Positions 43,201 through 51,649 of a stretch of 64,000 nucleotides of DNA are shown here, one piece after another. The stretch's first letter is position 1, and each line of letters begins with the position of its first letter. A model generated the notes under the pieces. It was not told the origin of the DNA. It made no database searches and saw only the letters and a program-made list of their open reading frames with translations. The position numbers and the translations under genes were made by a program. This DNA comes from Dactylonectria macrodidyma (Eukaryota > Ascomycota > Sordariomycetes > Hypocreales > Nectriaceae), in the NCBI GenBank assembly GCA_020744425.1, contig JAGMUV010000032.1, forward strand, positions 124,001 through 188,000, written 5' to 3'.

Positions 43201-44915
43201 ACCTCGAAGAAGTTGTCGTTGATGCCGATGCTGTCATGGCCGAGGACCTGTTTCCAGATTGCGAGCACGTTATTCTCCAGGCCAATGTCGGGTTTGGTTG
43301 TGGTTTGTTGGCTCGCGACCACTGGAGCCACAGGAGCTGCGGGGGCTACAAGATCTGGGAGTGCCTTGCGGTCGATTTTGCCATTGAGCGATATAGGGAG
43401 GGCATTCAGCTCGATGAACAACGCCGGCACCATGTAAGCCGGCAGACGTTCCGCCAACCACGGACGTAGCACGCTCTCCAACACGGCCTTGGAGGCATCT
43501 TCCGTCGTGTCTCGCACGCAAAAGGCCACCAGCCGCTCATCCCTGCTGACCACAGCAGCTCCGGAGAGATACTCGTGGTCGATAATAGCCGCCTCCACAT
43601 CGCCGGCCTCGATCCGGTAGCCCCGGACCTTGACCTGGCTATCGATGCGGCCCAGCACGCTCAGCTTGCCGGGCTCTGGGAAGCAGGCCAGGTCGCCGGT
43701 GCGGTAGAGGCGGCCCGCGTGGAACGGGTTGGCCAGGAACCGCGACCGCGTCAGCTCCTCGTTGTTGCGGTAGCCGCGGGCCACGCTGGCGCCGCCAATG
43801 TACAGCTCGCCGGGACTGCCCAGTGCTACTGGCGACAGGGCCTCGTCGAGCACGTACAGGCGCCCGTTGGCGTTGGGCACGCCGATGAGCATGTCCTCGC
43901 CGCGGCGGACTCTCCAGTTGGTCGCGTACGTCGTCTCGGTCGGCCCGTACAGGTTCCACAGCACCTCGCCGCAGTCGAGCAGGCGCTCAGCAAGACGTCG
44001 CGACAGGGCATCTCCCGCCGAGAGCATCGTCTTGAGCCGGGGCGTCCCCGTCCAGCCGGCCTCCAGCAGCATCTGCCAGGCCACGGGCGTCCCCTGCATC
44101 ATGGTGATGCCGTGGCGCTCCATCAGCCCGACCAGCTCCCGCGGGTCTCGGACCTGGGCCGCCTGTGCGATGACAGCCGTCGCACCGCAGAGCAGCGGCA
44201 GGAAGAGCTCCATGAAGGCCATGTCGAAGGAGATGGTCGTCACGGCCAGCATGCGGTCCGCCTTGTCGCAGCGCAGATCCCGCTTCGACGATAAGAGGAG
44301 GTTGGACAGCGATCCGTGGCTCATCTCGACGCCTTTGGGCTTGCCTGTCGAACCGGATGTGTACATGATGTATGCGAGGTCCTCTGACCGCACGTCCATT
44401 AGGAGGTTGCCGCTGTCGGCAGAGGAACTCGTGTTGTTGTTGTTGTTGTTACTACTGTCCAGTGCCTCGTCAATTTTGAGGCACACGTCCTTCCACAGTG
44501 ACACGGCATCAAGCGTGCTCGTGCCCGCGACAATGAGACTGGGACCTGCATCGTCCATCATCTGGCCGATACGCATCTCCGGGAACGTCGGGTCGATGGG
44601 CACGTACGCGGAGCCCGTCTTCAGCACCGCCAACAGCGCCACCACGAGGTCGACGGACCGCTCCAGGGCCACGCCAACCAGGTCGCCGGGCTTGACTCCC
44701 CGCTGCACGAGGACGCGCGCGAGGCGGTTTGCCCGCGCGTTGAGGTCTCTGTAGGTGAGCTCCGCGGTGCCGCAGATCAGGGCCGTCCTCTCCGAATGGC
44801 GGTCCGCGGAGCGCTCGATGAGTTGATGCACGCAATGGCCCAACATGGCGGCATCGTCGGTCTTGTTGTACTCGTCCACCAGCATCTGGCGGTCAACAGC
44901 CGAGATGACACTCAT
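37278..44915 (-). CDS. swnK: SwnK-like hybrid NRPS-PKS (A-PCP-KS-AT-KR-ACP-R)
   Basis: 2545 residues, no intron, ATG 44915 with A at -3. Domains in order: adenylation (about 25-520; IMYTSGSTGKPKG, NLYGPTETTYAT, YRTGDLACF, Lys513 in NGKIDRK); PCP (Ser576 in GGDSV); KS (from 633; Cys808 in DTACSSS, EAHGTGTKLGDP, GSAKSNLGH); malonyl-type AT (Ser1262 in GHSVGE, HAFHSHHM); KR (VLVTGGLGDLGG, Tyr1892 in GNYAAANTF); ACP (Ser2056 in GIDSL); thioester reductase (about 2155-2530; VTGGTGFVG, Tyr2310 and Lys2314 in YATSK). No C, DH, ER, methyltransferase or thioesterase domain is seen. This exact order is that of SwnK of swainsonine biosynthesis, which condenses a cyclic amino acid (pipecolate) with malonate. 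All key residues are present. It could be a SwnK paralogue making another product. An Asn run at about residue 155 is a trinucleotide repeat. Confidence 0.85.
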   Translation of the reverse strand: MSVISAVDRQMLVDEYNKTDDAAMLGHCVHQLIERSADRHSERTALICGTAELTYRDLNARANRLARVLVQRGVKPGDLVGVALERSVDLVVALLAVLKTGSAYVPIDPTFPEMRIGQMMDDAGPSLIVAGTSTLDAVSLWKDVCLKIDEALDSSNNNNNNTSSSADSGNLLMDVRSEDLAYIMYTSGSTGKPKGVEMSHGSLSNLLLSSKRDLRCDKADRMLAVTTISFDMAFMELFLPLLCGATAVIAQAAQVRDPRELVGLMERHGITMMQGTPVAWQMLLEAGWTGTPRLKTMLSAGDALSRRLAERLLDCGEVLWNLYGPTETTYATNWRVRRGEDMLIGVPNANGRLYVLDEALSPVALGSPGELYIGGASVARGYRNNEELTRSRFLANPFHAGRLYRTGDLACFPEPGKLSVLGRIDSQVKVRGYRIEAGDVEAAIIDHEYLSGAAVVSRDERLVAFCVRDTTEDASKAVLESVLRPWLAERLPAYMVPALFIELNALPISLNGKIDRKALPDLVAPAAPVAPVVASQQTTTKPDIGLENNVLAIWKQVLGHDSIGINDNFFEVGGDSVRVVRVTVELEKVLGRTVSPAVLFEHYTAKALAAYLASTNTNDPEPIRAHQSSANNEDIAIISMACRLPGDIATPEEYWELLKNGGDAIVDVPKDRWDADALYDADPDAVGKTHCRRGGFIAEIDSFDAPFFGISPREARALDPLQHLVLETCWEGFERAGYTMDRLRGSQTGVFIGTSGIPAHNSLNASATQNLADLDGYTVTGSAGGTLSGRVSYVLGLEGPAMTLDTACSSSLVTTHLACSALRQGECDMAVSGGVSLMLNPGLHVEFSGLRGMSPDGSCRAFAADTQGTGWGEGSSVVVLKRLSDAQRDGDKIHAVLRGTAVNHDGRSASLTAPSGPAQQRLIRSALGAAGLQPGDIDYIEAHGTGTKLGDPIEGTALADVFGGRPGAEPLWVGSAKSNLGHTQAAAGLVGMIKVVLAIRNSTLPQSLHVATPSPAVDWRRANMAVVQEKRPWVSRDDRLRRAGVSAFGIGGTNAHAIVEEPPCQVAECDAIKASVPPPPSVPFVLSGHTDAALRQQAEKLHRHISSSTNQDRLGDVAYSLATSRTHFRRRLALMAADKAELLEKLASIAQPSSFMLPANGQAGEPRLAMLFTGQGSQRLGIGKDLYETYPVFRDALDAVVAEFTELEAPLLDIMWAEPGSDAATLLNRTDFAQPALFAVEVALWRLWQSWSVQPECVLGHSVGELAAAHVAGILDLVDACKLVAARGRLMQALPGHGKMASLEASAVDVTAAIQELGHDGKVEVAGYNTPSQTVVSGDVEAVESVVANFTAQGCKAKTLDVSHAFHSHHMDGMLEAFRAVAENVKFNPPQFSVVSSLTGKLAEAGQLEQPGYWVQQARQAVRFSDSMQTLSSKGINVFLELGPRPVLCGMGAVCLADSLESTTWVPSLIPGKNDASVMQQKLADLHVRNVSVDWAGYFKPFACQRVELPTYAFQRERFGPAREVVNYTSNGKTQANSEPEVHGVGRFEFDINWREVDTKTFTPAGSWGLLCPAGDVSWASDIKTALSSANIQLLLVEDLKAAEELDGLLCLWDSDTDVISQSRDFTAAALSQLQAAAKTEFAPPLVWVTRRAVGAGPGDSATGLGAGPLWGLQRTARNEHPELHLRLIDLGEGEAAIETIAAALMLGAEPECALRQGRVLVPHMQRVEVRESGSDGQLLRQDGAVLVTGGLGDLGGRVARWLATAHGIRDLVLTSRRGMGAPGADALVVELAGLGAKAAVVAADMADFNSVKSIMAAFNDGRPLRGVVHAAGVVDSGVLSSLTPQRCAMTFAPKVDGAWNLHQLTRDMDLDLFLMFSSISGVMGLPGLGNYAAANTFQDALAHLRRAQGLPGTAVAYGTWEGGGMAAGLVDSTRAHLAEFGLDPLTQDQGLELFETTARSGRALTVAAALDPAHMQVYYEDRGGIPPLLRSLLVRITAREPRSWGLRKVLSEAAPDQHASIVLRMVRETVAKALGFAGPDDVPVDQPLQDIGIDSLTAVLMRNHLATLTGLTLSANIAMLHPNLKALSQSLLTQLQESWADSSSSASASGGDTPATTTLGAPCLNMAAIRKSCLDPGFTFDNVTRGPTACAARPESVLVTGGTGFVGAFVVHELLEMGIATYCLVRASTVDQARQRMVGALETYGLWKPEYEPLLNPVVGDLAQPMLGLSEEVFDDLADGVDAICHSGALVDWMRPLEDYVGPNIVSTHEVLRLASHGRGKTVHLVSTISTLPKHMGYDLTEEDREYGYATSKYMAERMIAAARWRGARASSYRLPFVSASSTNGRFRLDRGDFLHNLISGSLELGAFPELNGDLSVVLPVDYLCKSIVGVMTKDLHRIGHDFDFRNARAPSFSYFFKLFGAASGGKEIVPFSTWQQRALDYAVAHPTSALARITAVFDGYTDETAAAMVTGLPVGQHVFGGDDYPAPAVDENSVRKYLDCINAAQVEKIAVDGSCVEQAPGSAVETEKIAAIVNTDAVQVECS

Positions 44916-45034
44916 CTTTTCGATTCGTAAAGTGTGTCGTGGAAGTTTGGGGCTGGGGGGTGAGGGTATTCACGTCTCAATATTATGTACAAGCGATGAT
45001 GGAGAGCAACCTGCTAGACTGGACGGCAACGCAT

Positions 45035-45042
45035 CTTTATAT
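45035..45042 (-). promoter_or_regulatory. TATA element upstream of the NRPS-PKS gene
   Basis: ATATAAAG on the minus strand, about 120 bp before the ATG at 44915. Position and sequence are consistent with a core promoter. Confidence 0.45.
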
Positions 45043-46232
45043 TCATCTGTTGACCTGCCCGAGTCCTATACAACATCCTCTCGCCTCGCCTCTAACTTCT
45101 CGTTGATCCATCTTGCCGGACGTCCCCAGATGCTCCCTGCAGGGGCATGGATCAACCATCAATCAGAGACTTCAATCCGAAGGGACACAGCTATTCACGT
45201 CACCAATTCGCCGCTACTTCTCGCCACTAGATCCGTGCTACCGCCACCTTTCTGCACGCCTTGGGACTGTATTCGTATCTGTCTCACATGGGACAGCGGA
45301 GTGTTGGCGTAGTGCCCAATTGTTGGCCTATGTCGCGTCTTGCCATAGTCAAAACTCAATGAATCCGGCCGCCTTAGGTTGACCAGCATAAATCCACAAG
45401 CAGAGACCGCCTAACAACACGTCTCAGTCGGATAGTCACGGCGCTGATTGGCTCCGGCGACATCAATGCAGCAAGAAGGCGTGATGGTGGCTCACTCTGC
45501 CGTACTAAGAGGGCCAAATTGTTGACCTTTTGCGCTGTCTTTGCAAGTTTAGCCAGTCTGTGGCATCTTCCCTCTCGGGCTAAAGGCCTCACGGATAGTG
45601 TCGGACCCTTGCCCTTGCCTATTCCGATGTCGGTGAGAAGCGGCTTGCATGTGGTGTTCCGTCGCTCCACGGTTCCATTTTCAAGAGGGGCATGCTTCTT
45701 TTGCTTTGTGTCCATGTACGGGCTAGATACTAGCCTCGGGGCTTGCTTCTGTTGATCGTCGCTCAATCACTGTCTGCAGCCACTGATAGCCCTCACTAGT
45801 TTTGTACTCGTCACAGGTACTAGTAGTCGACTTGTCGTACGAAGTAATGACTCCATGAAGAAGGACGGGCCGCTGAATGACGGGCCGCTGAGGTTGAGCG
45901 GGAAACCCGTTTATGGGCTAGTCTCGCGCTGACGGCTCACAATGGCTGGCTGAAAAACGCTGGCCTTGGACCATTCAGTGGTACACATGCATGAATGGAC
46001 TGGCCTAAAATATGCCCGGTCTCCTTAGTGCCATACAGCGACATTCATATGCCAAGCTGTTGAGACATGGCGCGCCGTAGGAGACCTATTACATCAGCGG
46101 TAACCAAAGTCCTCGAGATATGCGTCGATCGGCCGGGGCGAGAGGTTGGCTCTCAGACGATCGGAATCGCAACTGAGACCTGCCTGCCGTTGTCTTAGTT
46201 GAGGCTGTCGCTGTTAGTGTATCACGGCACTG
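45043..46232. other. Upstream region of the NRPS-PKS gene
   Basis: No conserved ORF. It presumably contains regulatory DNA for the 44915 gene. It ends at the 5-bp target copy CACTG (46228-46232) of the LTR that follows. Confidence 0.35.
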
Positions 46233-46436
46233 TGTTGGAATGAGGAAAGAAATGAGGCAAGGATCACGATCATCGTGACCACTATTAGCATCAGGCAGCA
46301 GCCTGCTGCCTATGATATCGGCAGATTGAACATAGGTATAAGAGGACAACCTCCGTCGCTCCCTTAGATAGAAGAAAGCAGCGAAAATACAAACTCTTCG
46401 GCCCACACCCTTCGTTGCACAACTCGTCTCGTGAGA
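46233..46436 (+). mobile_element. Solo copia-type LTR with 5-bp TSD
   Basis: 204-bp sequence TGTTGGAATGAGGAAAGAAA...CTCGTGAGA flanked by CACTG on both sides (46228-46232 and 46437-46441). It matches the LTR that begins at 52270 directly after a copia pol end and polypurine tract, and the minus-strand copy at 55038-55255. This identifies the family as copia. It contains TATAAGAG (about 46337), a candidate LTR promoter pointing toward the NmrA-like gene rather than the NRPS-PKS gene. The perfect target duplication argues for a fairly recent insertion. Confidence 0.75.
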
Positions 46437-47332
46437 CACTGTGTCGTTCTCTTAGTTTTGCGTTGAGGCGTCGCTGTGCCGCTGCATTAGCTTGACGCTA
46501 AGGCATGCATGAGCTGTCGTCGTTTTGCGAAACCTGTACGACGATCATCGCAGCATTCAGATACCGGGCCAATGCAGTCCCTTCCAGAATGCACGTTTGA
46601 CGTAGGGGGCTCTCTAGTTGCAACAACACCCGCGGGTGATTAACGCTAGAGTATTCGTCACTAGGGAGCACTTCCGCTTCGAGTGAAGGATGCACATGTT
46701 GGGCGTCTTTGGCCACGTAAATAAGCATCAGGTCCACGTGAAGTTGAAAGCTGCCACCAGAATGATACGACTACGACATACGTGTTGAAATGTATCATGC
46801 TGTGAGCTCAAGTAGTTCCCGTTAAGCAGTGTTCCCTTTGCTCCCCTCGCCTGTGGTTACACGGCACTACGTAGTACCCTGCATTGATTTATGACGGCTA
46901 GTGAGCAGCAGCTAAGGGACATACCCAATCGGAGATGCCATCAACACTAGCAGGGGCGTCTGCACATTCCGGGCCGCAGGTCTACCCGGCTTGATTCCTC
47001 CACTCTCCTCGGCACCACACACCCGCGGTCTAGAAGCTGTAGCTATCGGTCCAGAATATCGGGCTTGGCGGGCCCTGACCCCACGCTGGCTGTCCATGTC
47101 GGATCATTCCGTTCCGAGGGGGGAAGTTTGCACAAGGGGCGTGGGTGTTGTGGAGATTAATGCATGCATGACACAGTTTCGAGCATGATGTGGACTTGAG
47201 GATGTCGGATGAAGCAGCTTTTGTAACGTTGATTGACATCATCTAGCGTGTGCTGGAGTTCTCGTTGGAGACCAAGCCCGACTATTTATCCTTTTCACCG
47301 TCCTTGAGCAGTGAACGCGCTCGCTAGTCTCC
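46437..47332. other. Region between solo LTR and NmrA-like gene
   Basis: No gene or repeat recognised. It lies downstream of the NmrA-like gene (minus strand) and upstream of the NRPS-PKS gene. Confidence 0.35.
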
Positions 47333-48241
47333 TCACACAATAATGTTCACGTCACCGTCAAACTCTGCCAAACCGTCTTGCAGTGTGCGAAAACGAACGC
47401 CCGGGAAATACTTCTGTCTGTGCGCCTGCACCTTATCCTGCGGCATCGAGCTCGCGTAGCTCAGCGAGTAGATCTGTTGGTCTACCTCGAGCAGGAGGTC
47501 TTCATCCTTGGACGTCCTGATGATCTCGGTGAGGTCGTAGAGGGACTTGTGTTGCATCGTGAGGCTCGGGTTTCTTTCTTTGATGACCTTTGCGACGTCG
47601 TGCCAGCACGTGCGTTCGCCGGAGACGAAGGTGTAGGGCTCCCATGCTGGTGCGTCGACGAGGCTTGCGAGCGCCGTGGCAACGTCTCGCACCCAAGTGG
47701 CGTCCACGGGCTCTTTTCCAGTTCCCGGAATCACGATGCGGCCGTCGGCCAGGTTGACCGGGACGGCATCACCAATGTCCTTGATGTAGCGGTTCTTGGA
47801 CGGGACGACGTAGTCGATCAGCCAGCCGACGCAGACCAGGGTCCACTCGACGACCGACTGCTCCCGGAGGAGCTTGCGGATCGGGTCTCGGGTGCGGTAG
47901 TAGAAGCCGGGCTGGTCTGGCACCGACTCGACGTCCCCCGCAAACTCGGAAGGGATGAATCGCTTGCACTTGGAGCTCTGCTGGCAGGCTTGGAGGAGAG
48001 TGCGGTGGACGTCGATGTAGGACTGGGTACAGTCGGAAATGGTCGATATCAGCACCTCGCCATCCGCCAGCCCCTTGCTCACGGACTCCAGAGTGTAGTC
48101 GGTGACGAACTGGGTGACGCCAGGGCGGTCGAAGTGCGGCTTGTGCTTGCGGGTAAGGACGATGAGTTCATGGGCAGTTTTGGCAAACTCCTCGCAGATA
48201 TAGCGAGAGAGGTCGCCCGAGCCAGCAATTACGACACGCAT
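47333..48241 (-). CDS. NmrA-like NAD(P)-binding oxidoreductase (SwnR/SwnN-like)
   Basis: 302 residues, single exon, ATG 48241. The N-terminal Rossmann fold has an unusual nucleotide-binding loop (MRVVIAGSGDLSRYICEEF, GxGDxxxY instead of GxxGxxG). FIPSEFAGD (around residue 97), a DATWVRDVATALASL segment and a C-terminal substrate region follow. This is the isoflavone-reductase/NmrA-like branch to which the swainsonine reductases SwnN and SwnR belong; those reduce cyclic imine intermediates. It is transcribed in the same direction as the hybrid synthetase and 2.4 kb upstream of it, which favours pathway membership. Whether it is SwnR, SwnN or a paralogue cannot be settled by eye. Confidence 0.75.
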   Translation of the reverse strand: MRVVIAGSGDLSRYICEEFAKTAHELIVLTRKHKPHFDRPGVTQFVTDYTLESVSKGLADGEVLISTISDCTQSYIDVHRTLLQACQQSSKCKRFIPSEFAGDVESVPDQPGFYYRTRDPIRKLLREQSVVEWTLVCVGWLIDYVVPSKNRYIKDIGDAVPVNLADGRIVIPGTGKEPVDATWVRDVATALASLVDAPAWEPYTFVSGERTCWHDVAKVIKERNPSLTMQHKSLYDLTEIIRTSKDEDLLLEVDQQIYSLSYASSMPQDKVQAHRQKYFPGVRFRTLQDGLAEFDGDVNIIV

Positions 48242-48355
48242 CGTGAATGAAGGTTCAGTGAATGTGAAGTGGTGACTGTGTAGTGATGGGAATGACGTGC
48301 AAAGAGGCTAAAGAGGTCCATTGCACTTCCAAGGCAGTGAGTGACTGGAGGCTGC

Positions 48356-48400
48356 ATTAAATGCAATAGCATTAAATGCAATAACATTAAATGCAATAAC
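48356..48400. repeat. Three 15-bp tandem units upstream of the NmrA-like gene
   Basis: ATTAAATGCAATAGC followed by two copies of ATTAAATGCAATAAC, at about -115 to -159 from ATG 48241. It may be a small minisatellite or a repeated factor-binding site. No known motif is claimed. Confidence 0.8.
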
Positions 48401-49781
48401 AAAGTCTGACGGGAACCTCTTCCGAGTCAGCTGCCATTGCTTTTCTTGCTGCAGGGACACGCTTCTCATGCTACAGCCAATCAATCGCTGAAAAGCCCCG
48501 ACGAGGCCTTCTGCCGCCTCGCTTATTGACTTGTCGGCACCCGAAACTGTCTCAGTGACACGGCAGGTGAGCGGAGTTCACATTGCGTCCGTTGTGAGCT
48601 TTCCAGCCATGTCCTGGGCGGGAACAAAGTAACCAGGGTGATCAAACTAGTGAGCAAGCGGGTCAGATTGCTGTTCCACATCGCACGCTGCTGCAAGACG
48701 GCAAATGCCCATGTTGAGGTCCCACTGCAACTGCAAGCACGCCTCACCGCCCTTCTCTTTTGCTCAAGAAGCAAACCGCTCGGTTTGAATGTGAGCCAAC
48801 GGATGAATTTCTGCCCCCTATGTGCCGCGTCGATCTGCTGACGGGGCTGGTAGTGTCTCAGTTCAGACGCTGTCTTAGGCGCATGCATAGACTACGAATA
48901 CTATGAAGGGATTGGTATGTAAGTACTGGGCGGTGACTAACAGACTAAAATAGCGCGGGCTTAGAACTAGTTGGATCGGCACGCACCGTGAGTCCATGGC
49001 GATAAAGCCACACGGGTACCTCTTACATGTGCTAAGGAACTAGATTGGACTCTGTCTTGGGCTGTCCATCTTAGTGGCTCCTGCTTCGTCCGTTCAGGGT
49101 GATGTTTTAGAGCAGGATGGGCTTTTGAAGACCCTGCATTCTTGGCTGAGTTGCGAGGTCATTGTATTGCATTGATAGCAACGACAGGGAAAAATAACGT
49201 TATCGCAGAAGGAAATGCCAAGGGATCCAGGCCAAAAACGCCTATGATGATGGAGAATACTTCCATGGCGGTGCTTTCACTGCATAATATACGGGATTGA
49301 TGTCCTAAATTGTCTCAGAGCTGATCAATTGTCAAGCATCGTGGGTTTTGTTGTAGGAAGACGTAACGTTGTGCTAGTCAAGCTGAAAATGAGGCTGATT
49401 GTGAAATGCAGCAACGCATAAACGCCACTTTGTGTAGCTGATTTAAACGATATTTAGATAACACAATTGGGTAGCATTGCAGCTTTGGGCTCTGATGAGA
49501 TATGCGGGCGCCTAGTGTAAGCGTTGCAGGAGATGCAAATGCCCAAACCGACAATTATTGAAGACAGCCCACAGAATTTAAATGCGGTATGCAGCGCTGA
49601 GTAACAAACAATGATATGTGGACTAAACGATCCACAAAGCCCGTCTTTTGCTTTCCCTTGATTCTTCAATGCACTTGATCATTTCGTTTTTTAGTCTCTG
49701 ACTGACTACACGCCAACGTGCTAAATTCCTTCAACGTACCCTAGACAAAACCTTCTGATTCCCTTGGAGTAAACAACACCT
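48401..49781. other. Intergenic region
   Basis: No conserved ORF, RNA gene or repeat recognised. It presumably contains the distal promoter of the NmrA-like gene. Confidence 0.35.
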
Positions 49782-50160
49782 CTAATTCGGCCTCCTCAAG
49801 CCAAAACAATCCAAAAATGGCCCATCATGACAAGCGACAAGATACGCCTTATCACTATCGGACTCGTTGAAGTGTTTGACCTTGGACCACGCAGGAACCG
49901 CAAACGTATCACGGGATTTCCAGTTAAAGACAACAGTCTGGCCAGACGGGGTTTGCACTTCAGTACGACCTTTGCCCTGGTAGCAGTGATAAATGTACGA
50001 GCTGCTCTCCTGCGACTCAGCCGTCGTCCCCGGGTCCAGGCGTTCTGCTTGCACGCCTAGGATATTGGACAGTGGCTTTCCATTCTTTCTAGTGTAGTGG
50101 TAGATGGCGTATTTATCTTTGGTGGAGTTGAGAGCGACCTCAACAAGGCGATCGATCCAC
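49782..50160 (-). pseudogene. Cupin (gentisate 1,2-dioxygenase-like) C-terminal relic
   Basis: The minus-strand frame reads YAIYHYTRKNGKPLSNILG, then SSSYIYHCYQGKGRTEVQTP, TFAVPAWSKVKHFNESD and AYLVACHDGPFLDCFGLRRP, ending at a natural stop. This is the second cupin barrel of gentisate dioxygenase-type proteins (ring-cleaving Fe(II) enzymes). The first cupin domain and the metal-binding N-terminal half are absent upstream of about 50160. It is therefore a truncated relic with a preserved C-terminus, close to a Tc1 relic. Confidence 0.65.
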
Positions 50161-50569
50161 TACCAGCAGCCGCGACGGCGATGCTGGCGTAACCTGCACA
50201 CTGCAGAGGCAGCTTGTCGCATGTACTTGGGCAAAGGTGAAAAAATTTAGTGGCGGCTTTCTCTTTTTGGCCCTAATTGGCTGCTGTCATTCGAAACAGG
50301 GTAGATATGAGCGCATGCACCGTCCATGCGCAAATTTAGGTACGTCATCATTGCCTTGTTGACTGGATCAAGCAGGGCGCATCTACTACAGTGGGTCCGA
50401 TTTAATAACGACACATTCCGAGTCAACCCGGTGTACTAGTACCTTCACTAAATGAAGGGTGCATTTCAATCTGCTATTATGCATTTAATTAAATTTTAAT
50501 TAAACAGTAATATATATCAATTTAAAGCCCTTTAATCATAGATTCTTATTATACATTCAATACCTAGTA
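50161..50569. other. Spacer between cupin relic and Tc1 relic
   Basis: The AT-rich part at 50480-50560 is probably the 3' end of the Tc1-like element (non-coding). No gene was seen. Confidence 0.35.
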
Positions 50570-51640
50570 TAGTAGCCGTAGGCCTGAATGACAGCCGCAA
50601 GCCGGGGGTGTATGGATTTGACTAGGTTATAGACCACTTCATCTTCAATTTGCAGCTAAATCTCAATCGCAGCATTAATAAGAGCCTGTTTTAATGCCTC
50701 ATTCTTAGGCATGTAAGTAAGTTTCGGATACCTCTTACAGATCCTCTCTTTCAGTATTGCCCATAGATTTTCAATGGGGTTAAGGTCAGGGCTGTACGGA
50801 GGCCAGTCTATTACCTCCGCCTTCCGACTCTCATACCATTCATAGATCCAGTTACAGACGAGGCGACTCGTAAATAGGCTCGAATTATGGTGCTAGAAGA
50901 GGCTGTTCCTTGTGACAATACGAGGAAGGTACTGCTTCAAGCACTCGAGCAGGCGGCGTGCCGTTACACCACCACGTTCAGATTCTGGATCCCCGTAAAG
51001 TGGCACCAGCCTCCTGCGGCAGTTGAAGGCGCTGAAGAACATCTGTGAGTGGCGTGTAGGCGTGACCCAGGTCTGAACATTATCTCTGAATAGTCTCTCA
51101 TGCTAGGAATTATTAGAAGAGCCGCAATCGCAAACGAGACACATACCGGTTTACAGAACACCCAAGTGCGTCTCTGACCCTCGCCGCGAGCAACGATTAT
51201 TTCATCAGAGAAGGTCCAACGGCTCCAAGATTCCTTAGACTGGTTGATATATCGATGAGCAAACCGTAGACGTTTTCTCGCTATCTCTAGGCTTATGAAC
51301 GGTCGTAAAAGTGACTGGAAGTGCATGATCCCTTCCCGCCGGAGGGTGGAAGTTAAAGCCTTAGCATGACAGCTTAAACCGGCCTCTTCGATAAGCTCAC
51401 TAATAACAATGTGAGGGTCTCTTCCTATCACTAACAGCACCCGCCTCAAATCCCTCTTTGTAAGCTTATGTGGACGGCCGGGTCTGGGTTGATCCCGGGC
51501 AGATTGTTATTCTTAATACCGGCGTACCACACCGTAAATTGCGTGCCGACTTACGCCCTCCTCACGGGCGATCCGGGCGGCTGATATGCCCGAATTGTAT
51601 CTCCAAACGATCCTCGTTCTCTTGTGAGGAGAATGATATG
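50570..51640 (-). pseudogene. Tc1/mariner-type transposase, degenerate
   Basis: Minus-strand blocks are an N-terminal HTH (IVWRYNSGISAARIAREEGV, then SRHAIYGVVRRY), RPGRPHKLTKRDLRRVLLVI, a DDE_3 core with SWSRWTFSDEIIVARGEGQR, and near 50820-50740 the hallmark IDWPPYSPDLNPIENLWAIL. Several stops and frame changes separate them (ORF 51449-50964 is the longest piece). The element is cut at about 51640, where copia coding sequence begins. Confidence 0.7.
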
Positions 51641-51649
51641 GCTTAGGAG

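Noticed and set aside
38625..43469. Several long plus-strand ORFs across the NRPS-PKS gene
   Set aside because: They are antisense shadows caused by the high GC content of the minus-strand gene; no known domain was recognised in them.
45374..45766. 130-residue minus-strand ORF upstream of the NRPS-PKS gene
   Set aside because: No recognisable domain or codon bias; treated as chance.
47378..48250. 290-residue plus-strand ORF opposite the NmrA-like gene
   Set aside because: Antisense shadow; the minus strand encodes a clear Rossmann-fold reductase.
48523..48888. 121-residue minus-strand ORF
   Set aside because: No domain, low complexity, no homologous pattern recognised.
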